Source of the DNA: Parachlamydiaceae bacterium
GTDB lineage: Bacteria > Chlamydiota > Chlamydiia > Chlamydiales > Parachlamydiaceae
Reading direction: 5' to 3'
Assembly (NCBI GenBank): GCA_013817115.1
Contig: JACDDG010000049.1
Span: 1-10,168, forward strand
Length of the DNA stretch: 10,168 bases
The position numbers were made by a program, and so were the translations under genes. Numbering within the stretch: position 1 is the first letter of the stretch; the number at the start of each line of letters is the position of its first letter. A model generated the notes under the pieces. It had not been told where the DNA came from and made no database searches. It worked only from the letters and a program-made list of their open reading frames with translations. Positions 1 to 6,982 of this stretch are shown piece by piece.

Positions 1-3
1 ATA

Positions 4-552
4 ATGCATAAGTGGTATGTTGTTCAAGTAGTGCCGACTCACGAAAAGAAAATTAAAAAGTCCATTGAGGAACAGCGAGAACTTAAAGGCGTAGCAGAGT
101 TTATTGATCGCGTCCTTTTACCGACAGAAAATGTTTCGGAAGTTAAAAATGGACAACAAAAAATTGTCGAAAAGCGCTTATGGCCCGGATATCTTTTAGT
201 ACATATGGAATTAACTGACGATTCGTGGGCATATGTTAAGCAAACAGCTGGTGTTCTGGACTTTTTAGGTGGGGCAATTCCTACACCTTTAACACAGAAA
301 GAAGTGGATGAAATTTTACGCGACCTTGAAGAGAAAAAAGAAAAGGTCACTCAGAAACATAAATTCGCAGTCGGTGATGCAGTTAAGATTGTTGAAGGCG
401 TTTTCGTTAATTTTGTAGGGACAGTCACGGAAGTATTCCATGATAAAGGGCGTTTAAGTGTTCTCGTATCGATTTTTGGTCGTGATACACGCGTTGATGA
501 CCTCGAATTTAGCCAGGTCGAAGAGATTTCAGAAGAAAACGAATCGGTGTAA
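4..552 (+). CDS. nusG: Transcription termination/antitermination factor NusG
   Basis: NusG binds the RNA polymerase clamp, suppresses pausing, helps Rho-dependent termination and can link polymerase to the leading ribosome through S10. The 182-residue product opens with the NGN-domain strand KWYVVQVVPTHE and carries the WPGYLLVHME core near residues 60-69. It ends with a KOW domain at about residues 120-175 (FAVGDAVKIVEG, then GTVTEV and LSVLVSIFGRDT). The order NGN-KOW and the length fit bacterial NusG without an inserted domain. The start is taken at the ATG because the protein then begins where short NusG proteins do. Only three bases precede it, so the ribosome-binding site is not visible and a slightly earlier start cannot be excluded. 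rplK follows after 37 bases, the usual neighbour; secE would be expected upstream, outside the window. Confidence 0.96.
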   Translation: MHKWYVVQVVPTHEKKIKKSIEEQRELKGVAEFIDRVLLPTENVSEVKNGQQKIVEKRLWPGYLLVHMELTDDSWAYVKQTAGVLDFLGGAIPTPLTQKEVDEILRDLEEKKEKVTQKHKFAVGDAVKIVEGVFVNFVGTVTEVFHDKGRLSVLVSIFGRDTRVDDLEFSQVEEISEENESV

Positions 553-589
553 TTTTAACTGTATGTTACTAGACAAGTATTGAGGAAAT

Positions 590-1021
590 ATGGCAAAAAA
601 GAAAATTGTTAAATTTATTAAATTACAGATACCTGCGGGTAAAGCAAACCCGGCACCACCTATCGGTCCTGCCTTGGGTGGCGCAGGTGTCAACATCATG
701 GCTTTTTGTAAAGAATTTAATGCACGTACTCAAGCGATGATTGGCGATATCTTGCCTGTCGTGATTACAGTTTTTGCAGATAAGACTTTTACATTTATAT
801 GCAAAAAGCCTCCAGTTGCAGAAATGCTGAAAAAAGCATTAAGTCTTCCGAAAGGATCTGCTGTGCCTAACCGCGATAAAGTTGGTAAAATTACTCGTAG
901 TCAAGCAAGAAAGATTGCAGAAGATAAAATGCAAGATATGAATGCTACAGACATCGAGTCAGCAACTAATAGCGTTATAGGAACCGCCCGATCAATGGGT
1001 ATTGATCTCGTTAACGAGTAA
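590..1021 (+). CDS. rplK: 50S ribosomal protein L11
   Basis: L11 forms the base of the ribosomal L7/L12 stalk with L10 and binds the GTPase-associated region of 23S rRNA, where elongation factors dock and where thiostrepton acts in sensitive bacteria. The 143-residue product shows the N-terminal signature from about residue 20 to 37 ([12 protein letters not shown], then GVNIM), including the proline pair at residues 23-24 typical of the drug-binding face. The rRNA-binding C-terminal domain includes [15 protein letters not shown] and ends with GTARSMGI. Length matches the family (about 142). The ATG is preceded by GAGGAA at 582-587, a close but good ribosome-binding site. It lies 37 bases after nusG and 11 bases before rplA, so co-transcription is likely. 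I saw nothing odd in the protein. Confidence 0.97.
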   Translation: MAKKKIVKFIKLQIPAGKANPAPPIGPALGGAGVNIMAFCKEFNARTQAMIGDILPVVITVFADKTFTFICKKPPVAEMLKKALSLPKGSAVPNRDKVGKITRSQARKIAEDKMQDMNATDIESATNSVIGTARSMGIDLVNE

Positions 1022-1032
1022 AGAGATAAATT

Positions 1033-1728
1033 ATGGGTCATTTAAGCAAAAGAGTTCGGGAGATAGCCAAGAAGTATGAGCGTCTAAAGGCGTATTCAGC
1101 TCGTGAGGCTATCGTTATTTTAAAGAATCTTCCTCCGGTCAAATTTGATCAGTCGGTGGAAATATCTTTAAAAATGGGCGTTGATCCACGCAAATCAGAC
1201 CAAAGTATCCGTAGCACTGTATCACTACCGAATGGTACAGGAAAACAGGTGCGCATATTGGTTTTCGCTAAAGGGGATAAGGTTGCTGAAGCCTTAGCCG
1301 CAGGCGCTGATTATGCCGGCAACGATGAGTTAATTGATAAGGTCGCTAAAGGATGGACAGACTTTGATGCTGTAGTCGCAACACCAGAAATGATGCGCGA
1401 TGTCGGTAAACTTGGTAAAGTCCTTGGTCCACGCGGTTTGATGCCTACGCCTAAAACTGGCACTGTCACCAATGATATTGTGAAAGCAATTGAAGAACTT
1501 CAAGGTGGTAAAATCGAATTTAAACTCGATAAGCATGGTGTGATCAATAGCGCTGTTGGCAAGCTTTCATTCTCAGAAGAGAAACTTGAAGAAAACATTC
1601 GTTCTTTTATTAATGCAGTTCATAAGGCTAAGCCTGCAACTGCGAGAGGACAATATGTTAAATCATTGGTTCTATCTTCGACAATGGGTCCAGGTATCAA
1701 ACTTGATCGCGAATATATAGTATCGTAA
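1033..1728 (+). CDS. rplA: 50S ribosomal protein L1
   Basis: L1 forms the mobile stalk at the ribosomal E site and assists release of deacylated tRNA. In many bacteria it also represses translation of its own rplK-rplA message. The 231-residue product has the family length. It carries the L1 signature at residues 132-145 ([14 protein letters not shown]), the preceding VATPEMM and VGKLGKVL stretch, and the [14 protein letters not shown] and [14 protein letters not shown] blocks of the second half of domain I. The start [16 protein letters not shown] matches the usual N-terminus. The ribosome-binding site is weak (AGAG at 1022-1025, just after the rplK stop), which suggests translation coupled to rplK. 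I could not recognise an L1-binding mimic of the 23S site in the short upstream gaps; autoregulation here is assumed from the family only. Confidence 0.97.
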   Translation: MGHLSKRVREIAKKYERLKAYSAREAIVILKNLPPVKFDQSVEISLKMGVDPRKSDQSIRSTVSLPNGTGKQVRILVFAKGDKVAEALAAGADYAGNDELIDKVAKGWTDFDAVVATPEMMRDVGKLGKVLGPRGLMPTPKTGTVTNDIVKAIEELQGGKIEFKLDKHGVINSAVGKLSFSEEKLEENIRSFINAVHKAKPATARGQYVKSLVLSSTMGPGIKLDREYIVS

Positions 1729-1740
1729 GGAGCGTTAATC

Positions 1741-2292
1741 ATGATTGAAGAAAAACAACTCCTTTTAGATGAAGTCAAAGAGCAAATTAACGCTTTTCCA
1801 TCCTTCGTCATTATGCGGTACTTGGGCTTAAAAGCAAATAAAGCCGGTGAGTTTCGCCGCCAAGTTGCTGCCCTCGGAGGCGATGTAGGAGTTATGCGCA
1901 AACGTATTTTGCGTAAAGCTGCTAAAGCCGTTGGAATAGATCTCGATGCTATCGAATTAGATGGTCATATCGGGTTGGTCTATTCTAAGAATGATCCTGC
2001 TGAAATTGCAAAATGTGTTTATAAGTTTGGTCAAGAAAACGAAAAGACAATTGCAATTGCCGGTGGTTTCATTGAAGGGCGCGTTTACCAGGCTGAAGAT
2101 GTGGTCATGCTATCTCAGCTACCAGGCAAAGACGAAATGCGGTCTCAGCTCCTCGGCTTATTTGAAGCGCCGATGGCTGAAACTCTGGCTGTTGTCGATG
2201 CTCTTCTGACAAGTGTGATTCATTGTATGGAAAACAAATGCAAGGGCGAAGCTGTTGATCAGGAAGGCCCTAGCGAAAACAGTGAAGAATAA
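1741..2292 (+). CDS. rplJ: 50S ribosomal protein L10
   Basis: L10 anchors dimers of L7/L12 to the ribosome and forms the stalk base with L11. The 183-residue product has the N-terminal rRNA-binding domain (FPSFVIMRYLGLKANKAGEF, then RRQVAALGG and a basic MRKRILRKAAK segment at about residues 44-60). The AIAGGFIEGRVY and LPGKDEMRSQLLGLFEAPM blocks follow. The C-terminal amphipathic helix from about residue 138 onward is where L7/L12 dimers dock. It is somewhat longer than the E. coli protein (165), because of an acidic tail after about residue 165; how many L7/L12 dimers it holds cannot be read by eye. The ribosome-binding site AAGGAG (1727-1732) overlaps the rplA stop codon, so the two genes are probably translationally coupled. 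There is no room for an E. coli-style long L10 leader (gap 12 bases). Confidence 0.96.
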   Translation: MIEEKQLLLDEVKEQINAFPSFVIMRYLGLKANKAGEFRRQVAALGGDVGVMRKRILRKAAKAVGIDLDAIELDGHIGLVYSKNDPAEIAKCVYKFGQENEKTIAIAGGFIEGRVYQAEDVVMLSQLPGKDEMRSQLLGLFEAPMAETLAVVDALLTSVIHCMENKCKGEAVDQEGPSENSEE

Positions 2293-2321
2293 TTCTCGTT
2301 TAACAGGTTTTAGAAAATTAA

Positions 2322-2326
2322 AGAGG
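2322..2326 (+). promoter_or_regulatory. Ribosome-binding site that fixes the GTG start of rplL
   Basis: AGAGG ends 7 bases before the GTG at 2334. No in-frame ATG near the N-terminus gives a full L7/L12 domain; the next methionine codon falls at residue 20, inside the dimerisation helices. The good spacing therefore supports GTG as the start. Confidence 0.75.
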
Positions 2327-2333
2327 TAATACC

Positions 2334-2714
2334 GTGGGTAACAAAACAGAACAACTCGTAGAGGAGCTTAGCCAATTGACTGTACTGGAGATGGCTGAGT
2401 TAAAGACACTTTTAGAAGACAAGTGGGGCGTAAAAGCTGCTGCAGCTCCTGTATTTTCAGCGCCTCCTGCTGCTGCAGCCGCTGCTGTAGAATCTACTGA
2501 GTTCCAAGTCACATTAGTAGAAGCTCCTGCTGATAAGAAAATCGGCGTTATTAAAGCAGTACGTGAGATCACAAGTCTTGGCCTAAAAGAAGCTAAGGAT
2601 CTTGTTGATGCTTGCCCTAAAGTTATCAAAGAAACATGTCCTAAAGCTGAAGCTGAAGACATTAAGAAAAAGCTTGAAACTGCAGGCGCTAAGGTCACTC
2701 TTAAAGGACTTTAA
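2334..2714 (+). CDS. rplL: 50S ribosomal protein L7/L12
   Basis: L7/L12 is the multi-copy stalk protein that recruits translational GTPases (EF-Tu, EF-G, IF2). The 126-residue product has all three parts. The helical N-terminal dimerisation and L10-binding region is at residues 4-33. A flexible Ala/Pro-rich hinge follows at about residues 35-52 ([18 protein letters not shown]). The C-terminal factor-binding domain is at about residues 57-126, with [13 protein letters not shown] and [11 protein letters not shown] (K69, K74, R77, K85, K88). It begins with GTG, unusual among its neighbours, yet L7/L12 is normally the most highly made of these proteins; a good ribosome-binding site may compensate. 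Two cysteines (DACPK, residue 94, and ETCPK) sit in the C-terminal domain. The gap to rplJ is 41 bases. The stop is followed within 12 bases by a terminator-like hairpin. Confidence 0.96.
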   Translation: MGNKTEQLVEELSQLTVLEMAELKTLLEDKWGVKAAAAPVFSAPPAAAAAAVESTEFQVTLVEAPADKKIGVIKAVREITSLGLKEAKDLVDACPKVIKETCPKAEAEDIKKKLETAGAKVTLKGL

Positions 2715-2725
2715 TTTTAAAGTGC

Positions 2726-2745
2726 AAAGGGCTTTTAGCCCTTTT
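2726..2745 (+). terminator. Terminator-like hairpin just after rplL (possible attenuator)
   Basis: AAAGGGCT (2726-2733) pairs perfectly with AGCCCTTT (2737-2744) over a TTT loop, and the run TTTT (2742-2745) ends the stem. The U-tract is short and partly inside the stem, so it may terminate only part of the transcripts. That would suit an attenuator lowering rpoBC relative to the ribosomal genes. Confidence 0.6.
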
Positions 2746-2756
2746 AAGTTCAAAGA

Positions 2757-2771
2757 GCGGCAGATTGCCGC
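2757..2771 (+). repeat. Small GC-rich hairpin
   Basis: GCGGCA (2757-2762) and TGCCGC (2766-2771) form a 6-bp stem with a 3-base loop. No T-run follows, so it is not a terminator on its own. It lies between the two terminator-like hairpins and could help fold or protect the end of the rplL message. Confidence 0.4.
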
Positions 2772-2796
2772 GTAAGTGTTCGGTCCCCTTCGCAAT

Positions 2797-2831
2797 AAGT
2801 CGAGCAGAGAGTTTATCTCTGCTCGACTTTT
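2797..2831 (+). terminator. Strong intrinsic-terminator-like hairpin
   Basis: A perfect 14-bp stem, AAGTCGAGCAGAGA (2797-2810) with TCTCTGCTCGACTT (2816-2829), closes a 5-base loop and ends in TTTT (2828-2831). The stem is the most stable simple hairpin in the window, but the T-run is only four long and is followed by GG. It can reasonably stop or reduce transcription leaving rplL. An alternative role is an RNA-processing or 3'-end protection hairpin. Confidence 0.6.
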
Positions 2832-2843
2832 GGTCCGGGCGGA

Positions 2844-2860
2844 GTAGCGATTTGTGCTAC
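2844..2860 (+). repeat. Small hairpin abutting the long palindrome
   Basis: GTAGC (2844-2848) pairs with GCTAC (2856-2860) over a 7-base loop. It ends one base before the outer stem of the long palindrome, so the two could stack. Five base pairs can occur by chance; support is modest. Confidence 0.3.
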
Positions 2861-3046
2861 ACTTGCGGCTAGTACACTGTAAAGTTTTTATTGACGCCCT
2901 AGGCTGATTGAAAGCTGCTGCGGTTGAGATTTCGTTGAGTGGGTCCGTGTTGACTAATACGAACCCACTTACGAGCTCTCTCAACTGCGGCAGATTTCAA
3001 TCAGCAAAGGGCATCAATAAAACTTTACAGTGTACTAGCCGTAAGT
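2861..3046. repeat. Long imperfect palindrome (giant hairpin), possible MITE
   Basis: Bases 2861-2951 can pair with 2956-3046 almost end to end, leaving a 4-base tip (GACT, 2952-2955). I count about 81 pairs, four of them G·T. The longest perfect blocks are 2866-2884 with 3023-3041 (19 bp) and 2903-2913 with 2995-3005 (11 bp). Between 2915-2929 and 2979-2993 there are 15 pairs including two G·T. Interruptions are a single bulged T, one 2x2 internal loop, three single mismatches and asymmetric loops near 2930-2937/2970-2978. It contains no coding frame. Two explanations fit: a small non-autonomous transposable element with self-complementary body, or a structured RNA such as an RNase III substrate. 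See the TA-duplication argument in the findings. Confidence 0.85.
2872..3035. mobile_element. Putative 164-bp MITE-like element with flanking TA duplication
   Basis: The ends are GTACACTGTAAAG and CTTTACAGTGTAC, exact inverse complements, and each is bordered by TA (2870-2871 and 3036-3037). TA duplication is the mark of IS630/Tc1-mariner-type transposition. The element has no transposase and would have to be moved in trans. Nothing in this window shows a second copy, so mobility is an inference; the boundary could also be CTAG rather than TA. Confidence 0.35.
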
Positions 3047-3085
3047 TTAGTTTTATTTTACTCTAACTCTTTGGGGACTGACTCT

Positions 3086-3117
3086 TTGCCAGCTTTCACT
3101 TTGTCTGTCGTTATACT
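3086..3117 (+). promoter_or_regulatory. Possible promoter for rpoBC
   Basis: TATACT at 3112-3117 is a good match to a bacterial -10 element and is followed at once by GCGCGCGC (3118-3125). That is a GC-rich stretch of the kind found in growth-rate- and stringently-controlled promoters. The best -35 candidate is TTGCCA at 3086-3091, but the spacer is 20 bases, longer than the usual 16-18, so the promoter is uncertain. It would give a leader of about 80 bases before rpoB and would let rpoBC be transcribed despite the terminators upstream. Confidence 0.3.
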
Positions 3118-3189
3118 GCGCGCGCAAAAAACCTCAATTTCTACCCGTGCACAGTATACAAATTTAAATATAAATCGCCAAGCTATATC

Positions 3190-3195
3190 AGGGAG
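3190..3195 (+). promoter_or_regulatory. Ribosome-binding site of rpoB
   Basis: AGGGAG lies 9 bases before the ATG at 3205. The spacing is at the long end but acceptable, and it supports this ATG, which also gives the chlamydia-like N-terminus. Confidence 0.65.
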
Positions 3196-3204
3196 TCTTT
3201 CAGG

Positions 3205-6200
3205 ATGTTGAAAAGGCCGCCACACCGCGTAAGTTATATCGAGAAGAAGGAAATTATAGACCTTCCAAATCTCATTGAAGTTCAAGTTAAATCATATAAT
3301 CAATTTTTGCAAATCAACCGATTCCCCGATGAACGAGAAAATATTGGGTTGCAAGAAGCATTCAATGAGATTTTTCCCATCAAATCTTATGATGAGAAAA
3401 CAATCTTAGAGTTCATTTCATATAACCTAGGTGTACCTAAGTATAGTCCCGAGGAATGTATTCGTCGCGGAATTACTTATAGCGTTACCCTCAAAGTTAA
3501 ATTCCGTTTAACTGATGAGACTGGGATTAAAGAAGAAGAAGTCTACATGGGCACCATTCCGCTTATGACTGATAAAGGTACTTTTATCATAAATGGCGCA
3601 GAACGTGTCGTCGTTTCCCAAATGCACCGGTCTCCAGGTATCTGTTTCGAGCAAGAACGCCATTCCCGTGGAAATGTGATCTACTCTTTCCGCATTATAC
3701 CATACCGCGGTAGTTGGCTAGAAGGCGCATTTGACATCAGTGATCTAATTCACATTTACATCGATCGCAAAAAGCGTCGTCGAAAAATTTTGGCAACAAC
3801 ATTTATCCGTGCTTTAGGCTACTCGACAAACAATGATATTATTGAAGAGTTCTTCACAACTCAAAAAGTTAAGATTCGATCTGAAAAAGAGTTCTTCAAA
3901 ATTGTCGGTAAAATTCTTGCTGAAGACGTAAGAGACGAAGAAGCGGATCTTACTTTTGGAAAAGCTGGTGAAAAGTTAACCACAGCTATGCTTAAGCGCA
4001 TGGCTGATGCTGGTATTGACTTTATTCGTATTGCTGAAGATGCCGATGAAAATAGTCCTATCATTAAGATGTTGTTAAAGGATCCTACAGATTCTTATGA
4101 AGCTGCTCTTAAAGATTTCTATCGTAAAATCAGACCGGGTGAACCTGCCACACTTGCAAATGCTCGCTCAGCAATGATGAGGCTGTTCTTTGATCCTAAG
4201 CGTTATAACCTAGGGCGAGTGGGTCGTTACAAGCTTAATTCAAAATTGAATGTAGAAGTCAATGATGAAACTCTTCAGATGGTCACTTTGACTCGTGAAG
4301 ATGTTATTGGTGCCCTGAAGTATTTGATCAAATTGAAGCAAGGAAATGAAGGCGTATCCATCGATGATATCGATCATCTCGGTAATCGTCGCGTTCGTTC
4401 TGTCGGAGAATTAATTCAAAACCAGTGCCGTAGCGGTCTCGCTCGCATGGAAAAAGTTATTCGCGAAAGAATGAATCTTTTTGACTTCTCTTCAGATACA
4501 TTGACCCCGGGAAAAATTGTTTCTGCTAAGGGTCTTGCTGGGGTATTAAAGGACTTTTTCGGAAGATCTCAATTGTCTCAGTTTATGGATCAAGCGAATC
4601 CAATTGCCGAATTGACTCATAAACGTAGACTTTCATCTCTCGGGCCAGGTGGTTTAAATCGTGATCGTGCCGGATTTGAAGTGCGAGACGTTCATCCAAG
4701 CCATTACGGTAGAATTTGTCCTATTGAAACGCCTGAAGGTCCAAACATTGGTTTGATTACTTCGCTATCCACTTTTGCTAAGATCAATGAATTCGGTTTT
4801 ATCGAAACTCCTTATCGCATCGTGCGTGATGGCATTGTCACTGAAGAAATCGAATACATGACGGCTGACAGAGAAGAGCGTTGCGTTATTGCTCAGGCTT
4901 CTGCTGCACTAGATAAATTCGGAATGTTTGAAGGCGAATATTGCTGGGCACGTCATCGTGGTGAACCTTCTGAAATGGAAACTAGCCGCGTCACGCACAT
5001 GGATGTATCGCCTAAGCAGCTTGTCTCTATTGTAACAGGATTGATTCCGTTCTTGGAGCACGATGATGCTAACCGCGCTTTGATGGGTTCGAATATGCAA
5101 CGTCAAGGGGTTCCACTTCTGAAACCGGAAGCTCCGCTTGTGGGTACCGGACTTGAGAATCGTGCTGCACGTGACTCCGGTGCAGTTGTATTAGCAACTG
5201 AAGATGGTATAGTTGAGTATGTTGACGGATTTAAAATCGTCATTGCTCCTAAAGACAATCCAATGGAAAAGCATACATACTTACTTAGAAAGTTTGTGCG
5301 TTCGAATGCCGGAACTTGCATTAACCAAGTGCCTCTTTGCGGCGTAGGTGACGAAATTAAGGCTGGAGATATCATTGCTGACGGACCTGCAACGGACAGG
5401 GGAGAAGTTGCTCTTGGGAAAAACGTGCTCGTTGCCTTCATGCCATGGTACGGTTATAATTTTGAAGATGCGATCATTATTTCTGAAAAGCATCTTAAGA
5501 ATGACGTATTTACTTCGATCTATATTGAAGAGTTTGAACTTACAGCTCGTGATACTAAACTTGGAAAAGAAGAAATTACACGTGATATTCCAAATCTTTC
5601 CGAAGAGGTTCTTCTTCATCTGAATGAAGATGGTATTATTCGGGTAGGTTCCGAAGTGAAGCCTGGAGACATTCTTGTTGGAAAGATCACACCAAAGTCT
5701 GAAACAGAACTCGCTCCTGAAGAACGCCTTCTACGTGCAATCTTTGGTGAAAAAGCTGAAGAGGTTAAAGATGCTTCTATGGTGGCTCCTCCGGGAACGG
5801 AAGGAATTGTCATGGACGTGAAAGTCTTTAGTCGTCGTGATAGTTTGTCAAAAACAAGTGATGAATTAGTTGAAGAGGCTGCGCGCTTAAAAGAAATTCA
5901 GCGCGACTACAAAACTAATCAAGCTGAGTTGCGAACAGAGCGACATGAGCGAATTGGTGCTTTAATGTTGAACGAAATTGCTCCTGACACTATTGTGCAT
6001 CGCCGTACAGGTGAAGTGCTTGTGGAAGAAGGGTCAGTATTAGTTCAAGAAATTATTGAAGCATTGCAAAAAGAAAATGTTCAAGATCTATTGATGCCTG
6101 AAAATGATTTGTATAGCACATTAAAGCAATTGCTATATGACTATGAAATCAAGCTTCAAACCATCGAAACGCAATATAAAGCTGAGATGGAATTGCTAAG

Positions 6201-6966
6201 GAAGGGAGATACAGATCTAGAACCGGGTATTATCCGCCAAGTTAAAGTTTATATTGCTTCGAAGCGAAAGCTTCAAGTGGGTGATAAGATGGCTGGACGT
6301 CACGGTAACAAAGGGGTCGTTTCCAAGATAGTTCCGGAAGCAGATATGCCATATATGGAAGATGGAACTTCTGTTGAAGTGATTCTAAATCCATTGGGCG
6401 TACCTTCACGTATGAACATGGGTCAGCTATTTGAAACGCATTTGGGTTTTGCTGCTAAACGTGCCGGAATATATGTTCAAAGTCCTGTTTTCGAAGGTTT
6501 CCCAGAAGAGAAAATCTGGAGCATGATGCGCGAACAAGGGCTTTCTGATAATGGTAAGTTCTATCTTTATAATGGATGTACTGGAGAACGATTCGATAAT
6601 CCTGTTGTTGTGGGCTACATTTATTTGATGAAGTTGAGCCATTTAGTGGCAGACAAAATCCACGCACGTGCCATCGGTCCATATTCCTTAGTGACTCAGC
6701 AGCCATTGGGTGGTAAAGCTCAGATGGGTGGACAGAGATTCGGGGAGATGGAAGTGTGGGCGGCAGAGGCATATGGAGCGGCTTATCTTTTGCAAGAACT
6801 GCTGACTGTTAAGTCAGACGATGTGGCTGGACGTACACGCATATATGAGTCAATCGTTAAAGGTGACAATATATTGCAAAGCGGAACGCCCGAATCGTTC
6901 AATGTATTAATTAAAGAGATGCAGAGTCTCGGTTTAGATATTCGAACTGAATCAATGGGTGGCTAA
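3205..6966 (+). CDS. rpoB: DNA-directed RNA polymerase subunit beta
   Basis: The beta subunit forms one side of the polymerase cleft, contributes to the catalytic centre and is the rifampicin target. The 1253-residue product is complete. Visible landmarks are a partial lineage-specific insert at about residues 216-309; the rifampicin region, with SQLSQFMDQ at 455-463 and [12 protein letters not shown] from 472; [20 protein letters not shown] after it; NFEDA with E754 and D755; and a helical insert at about residues 880-1005. The [12 protein letters not shown] block carries the NTP-contacting lysines K1028 and K1036. The C-terminal [13 protein letters not shown] block is at 1174-1186, followed by the [14 protein letters not shown] tail. 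The residues equivalent to E. coli D516, H526 and S531 (D462, H472, S477) are all the sensitive type. The N-terminus and length resemble chlamydial RpoB. rpoC follows after 16 bases. Confidence 0.98.
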   Translation: MLKRPPHRVSYIEKKEIIDLPNLIEVQVKSYNQFLQINRFPDERENIGLQEAFNEIFPIKSYDEKTILEFISYNLGVPKYSPEECIRRGITYSVTLKVKFRLTDETGIKEEEVYMGTIPLMTDKGTFIINGAERVVVSQMHRSPGICFEQERHSRGNVIYSFRIIPYRGSWLEGAFDISDLIHIYIDRKKRRRKILATTFIRALGYSTNNDIIEEFFTTQKVKIRSEKEFFKIVGKILAEDVRDEEADLTFGKAGEKLTTAMLKRMADAGIDFIRIAEDADENSPIIKMLLKDPTDSYEAALKDFYRKIRPGEPATLANARSAMMRLFFDPKRYNLGRVGRYKLNSKLNVEVNDETLQMVTLTREDVIGALKYLIKLKQGNEGVSIDDIDHLGNRRVRSVGELIQNQCRSGLARMEKVIRERMNLFDFSSDTLTPGKIVSAKGLAGVLKDFFGRSQLSQFMDQANPIAELTHKRRLSSLGPGGLNRDRAGFEVRDVHPSHYGRICPIETPEGPNIGLITSLSTFAKINEFGFIETPYRIVRDGIVTEEIEYMTADREERCVIAQASAALDKFGMFEGEYCWARHRGEPSEMETSRVTHMDVSPKQLVSIVTGLIPFLEHDDANRALMGSNMQRQGVPLLKPEAPLVGTGLENRAARDSGAVVLATEDGIVEYVDGFKIVIAPKDNPMEKHTYLLRKFVRSNAGTCINQVPLCGVGDEIKAGDIIADGPATDRGEVALGKNVLVAFMPWYGYNFEDAIIISEKHLKNDVFTSIYIEEFELTARDTKLGKEEITRDIPNLSEEVLLHLNEDGIIRVGSEVKPGDILVGKITPKSETELAPEERLLRAIFGEKAEEVKDASMVAPPGTEGIVMDVKVFSRRDSLSKTSDELVEEAARLKEIQRDYKTNQAELRTERHERIGALMLNEIAPDTIVHRRTGEVLVEEGSVLVQEIIEALQKENVQDLLMPENDLYSTLKQLLYDYEIKLQTIETQYKAEMELLRKGDTDLEPGIIRQVKVYIASKRKLQVGDKMAGRHGNKGVVSKIVPEADMPYMEDGTSVEVILNPLGVPSRMNMGQLFETHLGFAAKRAGIYVQSPVFEGFPEEKIWSMMREQGLSDNGKFYLYNGCTGERFDNPVVVGYIYLMKLSHLVADKIHARAIGPYSLVTQQPLGGKAQMGGQRFGEMEVWAAEAYGAAYLLQELLTVKSDDVAGRTRIYESIVKGDNILQSGTPESFNVLIKEMQSLGLDIRTESMGG

Positions 6967-6971
6967 TAATT

Positions 6972-6976
6972 AGGAG
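6972..6976 (+). promoter_or_regulatory. Ribosome-binding site that selects the rpoC start
   Basis: AGGAG lies 6 bases before the ATG at 6983. A second ATG at 6979 is only two bases from it and in another frame that closes after a few codons, so 6983 is the start. Confidence 0.8.
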
Positions 6977-6982
6977 ATATGC

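Larger units (their letters stand above)
2715..3204 (+). other. 490-base structured intergenic region between rplL and rpoB
   Basis: No credible gene is seen on either strand; the open frames here are shadows that also run antisense through rplL or rpoB. The first two thirds are occupied almost completely by hairpins: terminator-like at 2726-2745, small at 2757-2771, terminator-like at 2797-2831, small at 2844-2860, and a giant palindrome at 2861-3046. The last 158 bases hold a T-rich tract (3047-3059), a possible -10 element at 3112-3117, an AT-rich segment (3155-3174) and the rpoB ribosome-binding site. In E. coli and relatives the same gap is where transcription of rpoBC is attenuated and the message is processed, and the structures here fit such a role. 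Confidence 0.85.

Noticed and set aside
1729..1740. E. coli-type L10 leader controlling rplJ-rplL
   Set aside because: The rplA-rplJ gap is only 12 bases, too short for that structure; any such site would have to lie inside rplA and I cannot see it.
2782..2860. Possible tRNA-like or other known small RNA in the gap
   Set aside because: No cloverleaf, T-loop or anticodon arrangement could be built; the pairing is simple hairpins only.
2891..2919. TTGACG at 2891-2896 and TTGACT at 2950-2955 as -35 elements inside the palindrome
   Set aside because: Neither has an acceptable -10 element at 16-18 bases downstream.
2318..2984. Open frames on the minus strand across rplL and the left half of the gap
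   Set aside because: They are antisense shadows: one mirrors the Ala-rich rplL, the other runs through rplL into the palindrome. Neither has a recognisable protein pattern.
2768..3234. Repeated CCGCGTAAGT at 2768-2777 and 3225-3234
   Set aside because: The second copy lies in the rpoB coding sequence and is explained by codons for conserved residues; a single 10-base match is compatible with chance.
3058..3285. 75-codon minus-strand frame over the rpoB leader
   Set aside because: It overlaps the rpoB start and ribosome-binding site, shows no family resemblance, and is explained by the AT-rich leader.
6979..6981. Alternative ATG for rpoC
   Set aside because: It is out of frame with the conserved protein and its frame closes after a few codons.
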